From NCBI GenBank assembly GCA_049680625.1, contig JBAUID010000245.1, forward strand, positions 1 to 22,572: a DNA stretch of 22,572 nucleotides, in the 5' to 3' direction. Within the stretch, counting starts at the first letter, position 1. Every line of letters starts with the position of its first letter. This document shows, piece after piece, positions 1 to 6,876 of the stretch. A program made the translations under genes and the position numbers. The DNA comes from JAUIAI01 sp049680625. Lineage in GTDB: Bacteria; Pseudomonadota; Gammaproteobacteria; Burkholderiales; Burkholderiaceae_E. The notes below the pieces were generated by a model. The model did not search any database. It was given only the letters and a program-made list of their open reading frames with translations, and had not been told where the DNA came from.

Positions 1-1321
1 CACCGTTCAGGTCGACGAGGTAGACGTTACTCTGGGTTGTCGCCTGGCTTAAAGTTCGATCATGACCGCCAACCATCAGCAACTTACCCTTGGCATAAGT
101 GACCGTGTTGCCCCACATTCGGCCACGGCTTCCCAACGGCTGCCCCAGGCTTTGAGTCGCACCGTTACCGGTTGGATCAAATTGGTGCCAGGTGGCCAGT
201 GGGCCACCGTGGAAGATCTTCCCCGTTGGCGTTACCGCCATTTGACTCCACCACTGAAAGGTCTGACCCGTCCCGACGCTCGGCAACGCATTACGGGCGT
301 TCTGTTCATTCACCAGGGTCTGCATGGTGGCACCCGGCGTTAGCGTCCAGGTGTTGTCGCGCGGATTGAATCGTTCGGATGTGTTACCAGCCGAATTGGC
401 AAAGGTGGCAAAAACCTGATCGTCAGGTAACGCCAGGGTCGTACCGTACCAACGATTGGAATTCATTAATGAACGTGACGACCATTCGGTCGCCTGCCAG
501 TCGAACTCACTCGTTCGCCTGTCTTGCGGGTTACCGCCTGCGGCGATCACGTTGCCATTTTCGAGCAAAGTGACACCCGCACAAAACATATCGTGAAAGC
601 CGTTGTTAACCGTCAGGAAGCTTTCTGTCGTCGGGTCAAAAACTGCGGCATGGGTAAACTCGCGGTTGGACGGAAAACTGTCAATTTCTGTCGACGACCA
701 AGTAAGAATTCGTCCGTCCGGCATATTGCCGGCGGTAATAGCAATATGAGGCCAGTCGATTAATGAACCCCATTCGCCCACTTTGTCGGGTGATGAAACG
801 ATGTTGAGCGCTGAATTCGTAAAACGCCAACGTTGATTGCTCGTCTTGTTATCGTTCCATTGGTGGATATTGCCACCAGATGCCGTACTCCCCGCTTCAA
901 CGTCGAGAACTTTGTTCGAGTGGGTAGCGCTGATTCGAAACTCGTTGTTCCCCGTACGATCAATAAGAAAGCGTTGGTTTGCTCCATCGCCGCAGGTAAA
1001 CTGAATTAAATCGCTGCCGTTCGAATAGTTTGCGCCCTCAATATCCAGGCACTTGGTGCTGTGTAGTGCGCGCAACTGAAACAGGTTGTCATATCCGGCA
1101 ACGGGTAAGAATGCGAAGCGTTGATTGTTCGCATTGGAACAAGGGCGTTGCCGGATATCGGCAAGATTTGCCGTCGAATTAGCTTCAACGTTCAGGCAAA
1201 GACCACTATGGACTGACTGAATCGAACTAACAACTTGTGCAACGCTGACAGCATGACTGAAGCACAGGCCCAAAAATACAAATAATGAGAGTCCCTGAAA
1301 GCGTCGGATGGTTTGAGTCAT
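1..1321 (-). CDS. Secreted galactose-oxidase-like copper radical oxidase with N-terminal ricin-B lectin domain (3' end outside window)
   Basis: The reading frame stays open from the ATG at 1321 to the left edge (440 codons seen). Residues 1-28 form a signal peptide ending SVA|Q. Residues 30-167 are a ricin-type beta-trefoil with three QxW-like repeats (NQRF at 66-69 and 115-118, NQRW at 162-165), expected to bind carbohydrate. From about 182 the sequence follows the kelch propeller of galactose/glyoxal oxidases. HDMFCAG places Cys247 where galactose oxidase Cys228 lies, and NRWYG places Tyr292 where Tyr272 lies; these form the Tyr-Cys cofactor in the family. The stacking Trp290 of galactose oxidase has no obvious counterpart, as in glyoxal oxidases. 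The copper-ligand Tyr/His residues of the C-terminal half lie outside the window. The family oxidises alcohols or aldehydes to produce H2O2; the substrate here is unknown. No good Shine-Dalgarno is seen before the ATG. Confidence 0.85.
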   Translation of the reverse strand, partial: MTQTIRRFQGLSLFVFLGLCFSHAVSVAQVVSSIQSVHSGLCLNVEANSTANLADIRQRPCSNANNQRFAFLPVAGYDNLFQLRALHSTKCLDIEGANYSNGSDLIQFTCGDGANQRFLIDRTGNNEFRISATHSNKVLDVEAGSTASGGNIHQWNDNKTSNQRWRFTNSALNIVSSPDKVGEWGSLIDWPHIAITAGNMPDGRILTWSSTEIDSFPSNREFTHAAVFDPTTESFLTVNNGFHDMFCAGVTLLENGNVIAAGGNPQDRRTSEFDWQATEWSSRSLMNSNRWYGTTLALPDDQVFATFANSAGNTSERFNPRDNTWTLTPGATMQTLVNEQNARNALPSVGTGQTFQWWSQMAVTPTGKIFHGGPLATWHQFDPTGNGATQSLGQPLGSRGRMWGNTVTYAKGKLLMVGGHDRTLSQATTQSNVYLVDLNG

Positions 1322-1380
1322 AAATTGGCGGTTGGATGGAATCACAGTTGAATGGAACAGTGGAGGTAGACCCGTCAGGT

Positions 1381-1407
1381 CAGTCGGGCAGTCAGGCAGT
1401 CAGGCAG
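1381..1407. repeat. Short 8-bp tandem repeat
   Basis: Three tandem copies of an 8-mer, CAGTCGGG then CAGTCAGG twice, plus a partial fourth copy. They lie in the 266-bp gap between the divergent oxidase (-) and dehydrogenase (+). A short palindrome (GATGG-N4-CCATC, 1434-1447) follows. No convincing -35/-10 pair was found in this gap; the repeat may be simple slippage. Confidence 0.6.
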
Positions 1408-1587
1408 ACCAACGTCCGAATCTAACGCGATCCGATGGCTAACCATCTACGCGGGTGACCAGTGGTCTTGACAGGCTGATGCATGCACAAATTGAAGCGG
1501 ATGGGAGCATTGACATAACATCAGAGCCGAACCGGCAACAGAACCATCTGCAAGCCTGTTAAATGAATCACCCAACGGGATCACCTA

Positions 1588-2580
1588 ATGAAATCAGCTT
1601 TGTTCTACGATTACCCACCCATCGAAGGTGATGTGTTTTCTCACGAGAGTCGTGAGCGTATTGCCGCCATCACCGATCTTTACCCTCACGTCGTCAACGG
1701 CAGCAACTTTGAGCAACATGCAGCCGCCCTCGCCGACGTTGAGGTGATCTTCGCCACCTGGGGAATGATTCGCTTTAATGCCGAACACTTTAAGGCAATG
1801 CCACGGCTTAGAGCGGTGTTTTACGCGGCCGGCAATGTCAAGGCGTTTGCTGAACCACTTATAGAACGGGACGTGTTGCTGGTCAGCGCCTGGCAAGCCA
1901 ACGCCATTCCGGTTGCAGAAATGTGTCTGTCGCAAATTCTGCTGTCTTTGCGCGGTTACTTTCGAAGCGTCCGGCAATATCGGGAAATGCGGAGCTTCGC
2001 CGCGAAACAGTTTTCAAGACCAGGCGTTCAGGGCGCAACTGTAGCGATGATCGGAATGGGAAAAATCGGACAACGCCTGACTCTACTGTTGCAAGACTAC
2101 CCATTAAAAGTAATCGCCTACGATCCGTTTTTGACGACAGAACGCGCCAACCAACTGAACGTCGAACACGTGACTTTAGATCAGGTGTTCAGTCAGGCAT
2201 CAGTGGTCTGCAACCACATGCCAGACCTGCCCACGACGCGAGCAGCACTAAAACGGGAACACTTCACCGCCATGCGAGAGGGTGCAACGTTTATTAACAC
2301 CGGGCGAGGCGCCCAGGTTATCGAAAACGACTTGGTCGAGGTACTGATAAACCGCCCTGACCTTACGGCGCTGCTCGATGTCAGCTGGCCGGAACCACCC
2401 GCTTTAGAGTCAGCATTGTGGCGCCTGCCAAACGTGATCATTAGCCCACATATAGGCGGCACAACCGGCAACGAGGTCGTGCGCCTTGTTGATCTGGTAA
2501 TCGCCGAGTTCGAAGCCTGGCAGGCGGATAGACCACTACAGCATCAAATAACGGCCCGAATCCTGTCAACAATGGGATAG
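1588..2580 (+). CDS. D-isomer-specific 2-hydroxyacid dehydrogenase (NAD-binding)
   Basis: A 330-residue protein of usual family length. The family reduces 2-keto acids, or oxidises D-2-hydroxyacids, with NAD(P)H in the cytoplasm. The Rossmann loop GMGKIG is at 156-161. The catalytic triad of the family is visible: Arg240 in NTGRG, Glu269 in the loop after LLDVS, and His288 in SPHIGG. The usual DVFxxEP motif reads DVSWPEPP, a modest deviation. The best-known relatives are hydroxypyruvate/glyoxylate reductases and phosphoglycerate dehydrogenase-like enzymes; the substrate cannot be told. The ATG follows AACGGGATCACCTA, a weak ribosome site. The gene is divergent from the oxidase and converges on the universal stress gene. 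It is not closely similar to the second family member at 4671-5678 and is probably not a recent duplicate. Confidence 0.9.
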   Translation: MKSALFYDYPPIEGDVFSHESRERIAAITDLYPHVVNGSNFEQHAAALADVEVIFATWGMIRFNAEHFKAMPRLRAVFYAAGNVKAFAEPLIERDVLLVSAWQANAIPVAEMCLSQILLSLRGYFRSVRQYREMRSFAAKQFSRPGVQGATVAMIGMGKIGQRLTLLLQDYPLKVIAYDPFLTTERANQLNVEHVTLDQVFSQASVVCNHMPDLPTTRAALKREHFTAMREGATFINTGRGAQVIENDLVEVLINRPDLTALLDVSWPEPPALESALWRLPNVIISPHIGGTTGNEVVRLVDLVIAEFEAWQADRPLQHQITARILSTMG

Positions 2581-2595
2581 GGATAAGTATCCGAT

Positions 2596-2617
2596 ATGCG
2601 TTTATGACTGAACGCAT
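2596..2617. terminator. Small hairpin between convergent genes, possible bidirectional terminator
   Basis: ATGCGTT and AACGCAT form a perfect 7-bp stem with an 8-nt loop in the 36-bp gap between the convergent dehydrogenase and universal stress genes. The last base touches the stress-gene stop codon. There is no T-run on either side, so termination is only suggested by position. Confidence 0.3.
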
Positions 2618-3459
2618 CAATGCGCCATATAGATCGGCACAACACAATTTTTCAGCATGGCACGCGTCGTGCTCCCCAGCACCCAGGCCCGCAGCCGGGA
2701 ATGACCATAAGCCCCCATCACAATGAGCTCAGCACCAACTTCTGTGGCGTGGCGATTGAGCAGCGCATCGACCGAAAGCCCGCCTGCTGCCAGCTCAACA
2801 ACATTAACATTTACGCTGTGGTGCGACAGGAACTCACCCAGCTCCCAACCCTGAGACCGTCCGCTGGGAGAGTTATCCACGTCCAGGTCAATACAGACAA
2901 CGTGTACCTCCGTGGTTGCCTGGAGCAAATTAATTGCATGGGTAACTGCCCGACTACATGCGAGGCCTCCGTCCCAGGCAATCAGTACCTTAGTCGGAGT
3001 CAGCTGCAACGGGACTGCCTCGCGCAACGGGGGTTCAACCAACAGCGGTTTGCCTGATTCAAACAACAGACCGTTGATACTCCGATATTGGATGTCGGGA
3101 TCATTTCGCAGCGCGGTTGCAGCGAGAGCCACATCAGCGAACCTTCCGTGCCAACCAATGAGATGTTCAATTTCGTTGGGTGCACAAACGATCGGCATAA
3201 CATCTGCTGAGAGTCCGCTACGATGCAGGCTTTGTTCGAGTTCGTTCGCTTGTTCTATAACCTGCCCCTGAAGAGCGTGCATCTCAACCGACCAGGTATC
3301 TGTTACCGGCAGATCGCCGACAATTGGCATTGGCGGGGCCAGTTGTATTAGCGGAATCGTCAGATGAGCATTCGATCGACCGACAAGCTCAATGACACGG
3401 ACGATGTCGCCTTGCGAATGTGCGGAACCAAGCGGACAGATTATTTTTTTTGGCGTCAT
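2617..3459 (-). CDS. Tandem universal stress protein (UspA family, two domains)
   Basis: A 280-residue protein with two Usp folds in series. The first (about 1-135) begins KIICPLGSAHS; the second (about 150-280) begins KVLIAWDGGLA. The second ends with the ATP-binding signature G-x2-G-x9-G-S (GAYG...LGST), followed by CVVPIYMAH. That signature marks the ATP-binding Usp class; the first domain lacks it, as is usual in tandem Usp proteins. These are cytoplasmic proteins tied to stress survival, with no single agreed biochemical role. The ATG at 3459 has an AAAGGG stretch just upstream. Its first bases overlap the stop of a decayed transposase frame (ATGA), probably by accident. Confidence 0.9.
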   Translation of the reverse strand: MTPKKIICPLGSAHSQGDIVRVIELVGRSNAHLTIPLIQLAPPMPIVGDLPVTDTWSVEMHALQGQVIEQANELEQSLHRSGLSADVMPIVCAPNEIEHLIGWHGRFADVALAATALRNDPDIQYRSINGLLFESGKPLLVEPPLREAVPLQLTPTKVLIAWDGGLACSRAVTHAINLLQATTEVHVVCIDLDVDNSPSGRSQGWELGEFLSHHSVNVNVVELAAGGLSVDALLNRHATEVGAELIVMGAYGHSRLRAWVLGSTTRAMLKNCVVPIYMAH

Positions 3460-3545
3460 GCCCTTTCACCCATTACAAGAGTTGTCGAATTTCTATTCTC
3501 TAACGCTATCTGTAACAGTGCTTGACGAAGATCAACTAAGCGGCA

Positions 3546-3691
3546 GTCGCCAAACCGAAGGTAGATCGCCTCATAACTGACGACTATACCGCGTTCAGGC
3601 TGCAGGTATCCGAACTCCCGATCACTGAGGTTAACGCAAAATTGAGCCAAACGGCATGCACCACAACAATTTTGTCGTCGGCTATTCGATA
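3546..3691 (-). pseudogene. IS6-family transposase, N-terminal relic with frameshift
   Basis: Two adjacent minus-strand frames together match the N-terminal helix-turn-helix region of IS6-family transposases. The first frame reads VVHAVWLNF. After the T-run complementary to 3638-3641, the second frame reads CVNLSDREFGYLQPERG and then IVVSYEAIYLRFGD. Joined, they align residue for residue with the family pattern HAVWLYFRFxLSxRDVExLLAERGIxVSYExxRxW-xKFG, apart from three residues missing before RFG. One lost T explains the frame change. Nothing of the DDE catalytic domain is visible; the sequence after this point runs into the Usp gene. This is a dead fragment. An open frame with a TTG start covers its second half (3456-3650) but is unlikely to be a real gene. 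Confidence 0.65.
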
Positions 3692-3768
3692 GAAGGTAAA
3701 GTGCGATTACGCACGCAAAGCCCGAAGCCCGTTTGGCGCGAATCAGCGGCGCCTAGCAATAGCGTATG

Positions 3769-4305
3769 TTAGTCACCGTTTGGCCAAACATGCCGAATCG
3801 GGTCAGCGCCATCCCAGTCCTCTGACGCCACACGTATCCCGTCGAATATCGCACGGCGGGCTGGTGTCAGCTCCGCCATCTCGATCACCGTACCGGGGTG
3901 GCCTTCGTTCCGCAGGTAAACAAACCGGCCTCGTGGGCTATCGCCGGCCTGCCCGACGCTATAACCATTAGCCAGGGCGTTTTCCAATCGCGCATCATAG
4001 TCCGCAGGCCAACTTGACCAGTGCTGCATACCTTCGTGGCCAGCAGTCAAGAAATCACGATACATGCTGGGCGTATCGCAACGCTGCTGTATCAACTCCA
4101 GCTGAACGCCACCAGAATTAGCCAGTGCCACCGACATATCGATGCCTGCAAACGTTTGATCCCGATAGGTAAAGGACGATACCGGCAATTTTTCCGCATA
4201 AAACCAAGGACCAACTCCACATACATCGATCCAATGCCGCATCGCAGCCTCGATATCGCGCACCACGATACCAACTTGGCGCATGTCACCGAATAAGCGG
4301 CTCAT
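3769..4305 (-). CDS. VOC / glyoxalase-bleomycin resistance superfamily protein
   Basis: A 178-residue protein built of the paired beta-alpha-beta-beta-beta modules of the vicinal oxygen chelate fold. The opening MRQVGIVVRDIEAAMRHW is typical of the methylmalonyl-CoA epimerase-like branch (Glyoxalase_4). Likely metal ligands are Gln10, Glu70 (VQLEL), His95 (GMQHWSS) and Glu142 (VIEMAEL). The family includes epimerases, lyases and dioxygenases; the reaction here is not known. A strong Shine-Dalgarno (TAGGAG, 7 nt before the ATG) fixes the start. It shares its strand with the upstream dehydrogenase, but a 365-bp gap separates them, so a shared transcript is doubtful. Confidence 0.85.
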   Translation of the reverse strand: MSRLFGDMRQVGIVVRDIEAAMRHWIDVCGVGPWFYAEKLPVSSFTYRDQTFAGIDMSVALANSGGVQLELIQQRCDTPSMYRDFLTAGHEGMQHWSSWPADYDARLENALANGYSVGQAGDSPRGRFVYLRNEGHPGTVIEMAELTPARRAIFDGIRVASEDWDGADPIRHVWPNGD

Positions 4306-4670
4306 AGCGTTCTCCTATGTCTGTGAAACTTCCAAATCCCACACGGCCAAGGGTACTAACGCATTAGTCACCCAACCCATCGAGCCCCAATAGTGGGCGT
4401 TATCAACTTGTTCCCCGAAGCCCAGCGAAAATAGAGGCCGCACGATAATCAGGCGCAAGTAATCTCTGACTAAGTACAAAACGCTCGATTCCGCAACATA
4501 CGATGGCTTCGTGCCTGGTGTTTAGCTTTCGCCAAGCTTTTTCTACCCACGCTTGCCTGCTCCTGTTGCTCTTAAAGCCTCATGTCGCAGGCTCTTAATC
4601 CGGATTATGTAGAGGGCATTGTCTCTGTAATCCTTGATCCGGAATGCTAATTCGAAAGTGACAAAATCCT
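4306..4670. other. Intergenic stretch, possible toxin-gene debris
   Basis: 365 bp with no intact gene. On the minus strand, about 4555-4668, an open frame reads FRIKDYRDNALYIIRIKSLRHEAL before a stop. This loosely resembles the C-terminal strands of RelE/ParE-type toxins (RVGDYR ... LxIxRVxHRRE), but it is short and lacks a start. The same segment carries interleaved inverted repeats (GGATTA 4602-4607 with TAATCC 4628-4633; CCGGAT 4600-4605 with ATCCGG 4637-4642). These lie just downstream of the dehydrogenase stop and could act as its terminator, although no T-run follows. Confidence 0.3.
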
Positions 4671-5678
4671 TTAGGTAGCGGCCAGATCTTCAGGGCTAAC
4701 GATGTGAGTCAGCGACTCGCCGTTGACTTGCCTTTGAATATTGTCGAGAAAGAGCTGGTCCCATCGATCGTGTACCCCGTCACCGTTAAACGACGTGTGA
4801 GGAGTTAGTCGTACCTTTGGGTGAGACCACAATGGGTGTTCCGTCGGCAACGGCTCTTGGTGAAAAACATCAAGTACTGCCAATCCCAACTGTCCACCGT
4901 CCAGAGCATTGATGAGTGCCTGGTCGTTCACCAATCCGCCTCGCGCGATATTGATCAATAATGCGCCAGTCTTCACGTGACTGAAAAAGGCTGTATCTGC
5001 CATGTTTCGCGTGGTTTTATTCAGTGGGCAAGCCAAAACGATGACATCTGCATTTGGTAAGTGGGTGGTGAGATCGTTTAGCGTGCCAACTTGATCGATC
5101 GCATCGGAAGGGGTTGGTGTGCGCCGAATAATCGTCGTGGTTGCACCAAATGCTTTAACGCGTTTATTGATCGCTTGGCCGATCGGACCAAATCCAACAA
5201 TCAGCCAGTTCATACGTGATAGCTCACGAAACGGTGTGCGTTGCCATAGATTGGCACGCTGCTGTTGCCGCTGTTGATCGACCGGGTGGATGGCAGCAAG
5301 TGATTGAGCGAGCACGTATTCAGAGATGGCGACTGCCTGTGCACTGCTGTTGCACACAACCGTGCCTTTTGCTGAAATCTGTTTATAGAACGGGTTATCA
5401 AGGCCTGCATTAAACGTTTGTAGTACGCCGACTCGACGACACGCAAGTAAGGTTTCGAACGCGCTTTCACGTATTGCATCACTGCTGGTGTGAACGCTCA
5501 GCCATGCGTAGTCCACGCTTATGTCCTTGGCGGCAACCGGTTGATCCTCAACGAGGAACTCACCTGCATCATTGAAAGGAATGACGCTGATATCAAGATC
5601 TAACGCATTCAACCGTTCGCTGATGTGTTGGTAGGAGTGTTCATGCATTGCGACGGTAGTTGGCATTGTCTTGCTCAC
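4671..5678 (-). CDS. D-isomer-specific 2-hydroxyacid dehydrogenase (second copy of the family)
   Basis: A 335-residue cytoplasmic NAD(P)-dependent dehydrogenase of the D-2-hydroxyacid family. The nucleotide loop GFGPIG is at 162-167, followed by basic residues (Arg185-Arg186) at the end of the second strand, where NADP preference is often set. Catalytic residues are Arg246 (NIARGG), Glu275 (VFHQEPLP) and His294 (TPHTSF). Members of this branch resemble glyoxylate/hydroxypyruvate reductases; the substrate is unknown. The longest frame starts with GTG at 5678, but no Shine-Dalgarno precedes it, and the ATG at 5666 (4 residues in) is equally possible. A dead antitoxin relic lies immediately upstream on the same strand. 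Confidence 0.88.
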   Translation of the reverse strand: MSKTMPTTVAMHEHSYQHISERLNALDLDISVIPFNDAGEFLVEDQPVAAKDISVDYAWLSVHTSSDAIRESAFETLLACRRVGVLQTFNAGLDNPFYKQISAKGTVVCNSSAQAVAISEYVLAQSLAAIHPVDQQRQQQRANLWQRTPFRELSRMNWLIVGFGPIGQAINKRVKAFGATTTIIRRTPTPSDAIDQVGTLNDLTTHLPNADVIVLACPLNKTTRNMADTAFFSHVKTGALLINIARGGLVNDQALINALDGGQLGLAVLDVFHQEPLPTEHPLWSHPKVRLTPHTSFNGDGVHDRWDQLFLDNIQRQVNGESLTHIVSPEDLAAT

Positions 5679-5696
5679 AGGAGTAAGGGGTAAAGG

Positions 5697-5795
5697 TTAT
5701 CTAATCCAGACCGCCTGGGTGATCGTTTCGCCTGTCTCCTGGGCAATGGCCTGCGCGAATGCGCGCTCTTGCGGATTCTAAACATTGAGCGTCAT
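5697..5795 (-). pseudogene. VapB-like (Rv0623-type) antitoxin relic with stop at codon 6
   Basis: From an ATG at 5795 the minus strand reads MTLNV, a TAG, then NPQERAFAQAIAQETGET and ITQAVWIR before a final TAA: 33 codons in all. This follows the N-terminal half of the short Rv0623/PSK-type antitoxins that partner PIN toxins (MALxIKNPExxxLAxxxAxxTGESxTEAV). The amber codon sits where most members have Lys or Arg. The C-terminal toxin-binding tail and the toxin gene itself are missing. It is a broken gene, oriented away from the intact PIN/RHH pair. Confidence 0.6.
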
Positions 5796-6002
5796 GCTTT
5801 TTGATTGGTAGCGATACTTCTTACTGTATTTGCTATAGCGGGCTTACTGTTTTGTGCGCGGGCCAGCCATACCGCATACCTTTAATACCAACGTCACATT
5901 TACCAAGAGTGCTGGTATTGTGCGGAACAATAAAGCCTTTTATAAACAATTACTTATTTCGCAAAATTAAGCTCACGCCAAATTAATAATGCGTCATCTC
6001 GC
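5796..6002. other. AT-rich intergenic stretch with one inverted repeat
   Basis: No gene is recognised. A 61-codon TTG-initiated frame (5801-5986, +) has no family resemblance and no ribosome site, and I do not believe it. A perfect 7-bp inverted repeat (AATACCA 5884-5890, TGGTATT 5913-5919) with a 22-nt spacer is present; its role is unknown. The composition is clearly more AT-rich than the flanking genes. Confidence 0.4.
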
Positions 6003-6032
6003 TTGAAGAAACGATAGCATATACGCTATCGT
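6003..6032 (+). promoter_or_regulatory. Probable promoter with overlapping palindromic operator of the toxin-antitoxin pair
   Basis: TTGAAG (6003-6008, weak -35) is separated by 18 bp from TATCGT (6027-6032, -10-like). A perfect palindrome, ACGATAGC-N6-GCTATCGT (6011-6032), covers the spacer and the -10. It ends 6 bases before the toxin ATG at 6039. A ribbon-helix-helix antitoxin binding here would block transcription, the usual autoregulation of such pairs. The expected transcription start falls at or next to the ATG, so the toxin message may be leaderless; no Shine-Dalgarno is present. Confidence 0.55.
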
Positions 6033-6038
6033 ATCGCA

Positions 6039-6470
6039 ATGATTGTGGTCTTCGACACCAACGTTCTTGTGGCTGCCCTGCTTCGCGATGGCGGGTCCGC
6101 CCGGCAAATACTCCGGGCGTGCTTGCGAGACCAGTACCATCCGGTGCTGGGCCCAGCCTTGTTTGCCGAGTACGAAAATGTTTTAGGACGTACAGAGCTA
6201 TTTGCAGACGCCGTTTTGTCTTCCGACGAACGTACGGAGGTGTTCAACGCGTTCCTCAGTTGCTGCCGGTGGGTTGAGGTTTACTATGGTTGGTGTCCAA
6301 ATCTTCCCGATGAGGCCGACAATCACTTAATCGAATTGGCCGTCGCATCGCAGGCCAGGGTCATCGTCACGCGAAACTTGCGTAACCTAACGCGCGGAGA
6401 ATTGCGGTTTCCGGACTTGCAAAGTCTGGCGCCTGATAAATGCTTAGAGGTATTTCCATGTCAACCCTAA
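6039..6470 (+). CDS. PIN-domain toxin (VapC-like, COG1569 type ribonuclease)
   Basis: A 143-residue single PIN domain. The acidic metal-binding set of the fold is visible: Asp6 in FDTNVLVAAL, Glu44 in FAEYENVL, and Asp91/Asp94 in LPDEADN, followed by VIVTRNLRNL near residues 108-117. PIN toxins are Mg-dependent RNases that cut tRNA or rRNA and are held inactive by the partner antitoxin. It resembles the COG1569 group of putative PIN toxins more than classical VapC. The toxin gene comes first; its last 13 bases overlap the start of the antitoxin gene, so the two are translationally coupled. No ribosome site precedes the ATG. The active site looks intact, so the toxin is probably functional. 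Confidence 0.85.
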   Translation: MIVVFDTNVLVAALLRDGGSARQILRACLRDQYHPVLGPALFAEYENVLGRTELFADAVLSSDERTEVFNAFLSCCRWVEVYYGWCPNLPDEADNHLIELAVASQARVIVTRNLRNLTRGELRFPDLQSLAPDKCLEVFPCQP

Positions 6471-6679
6471 CGATTCGATTACCCGACGACAAACATGAAC
6501 GGCTAAAAGCACTCGCGCGTTCAAATCAAATTAGCGTAAACAAATTGATGGATGAACTGGCAACAGTTGCCCTGGCTAACTATGATGCCCGGGTTCGGTT
6601 TGAAGCGCGAGCGGCGACTGGCGATCGCTCCCGAGGGTTGGCGCTTCTCGATAAGGCTGATCGGGTGGATACCAAATAG
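6458..6679 (+). CDS. Ribbon-helix-helix antitoxin, partner of the PIN toxin
   Basis: A 73-residue protein beginning MSTLTIRLPDDKHERLKALA, followed by SVNKLMDELATVAL. This is the beta-strand plus two helices of Arc/MetJ-type ribbon-helix-helix DNA-binding proteins. The rest (about 48-73, DARVRFEARAATGD...) would form the toxin-binding tail. AGAGG lies about 8 bases before the ATG at 6458 and supports that start over an upstream in-frame ATG at 6440. It lies downstream of the toxin and overlaps it, the reverse of the common antitoxin-first order. It is expected to bind the palindrome at 6011-6032 and repress the pair. Confidence 0.8.
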   Translation: MSTLTIRLPDDKHERLKALARSNQISVNKLMDELATVALANYDARVRFEARAATGDRSRGLALLDKADRVDTK

Positions 6680-6876
6680 TGGCAATGAATGCGAAAGTAC
6701 TTTTCAAATATGCGGAGAAACCAAACATTGCGCTTGTTCGGCTGACTTGCATCGCGGCCTCTGCCACGCGTCGTTGCAGCCCGGGCGCCGAGTATTGCGC
6801 CAGACGACGGGGTGGGCTTCGAGCCACCGGTTTCACCACGATCATCCGCATCCTGATGCTGCAGGCGGTCGCTACG

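Noticed and set aside
1461..1520. Two TTGACA hexamers upstream of the first dehydrogenase
   Set aside because: Neither has an acceptable -10 at 16-18 bp, so no promoter is called.
3456..3650. 64-codon TTG frame whose stop overlaps the Usp start (ATGA)
   Set aside because: It looks like a coupled small gene, but its sequence is the frameshifted tail of a transposase relic, so the overlap is best taken as accidental.
5801..5986. 61-codon plus-strand frame in the AT-rich gap
   Set aside because: TTG start, no ribosome site, no family resemblance and odd composition; probably chance.
6680..6876. Frames between the antitoxin and the isomerase gene
   Set aside because: Convergent gap; the frames on both strands show no family features and run into the real genes out of frame.
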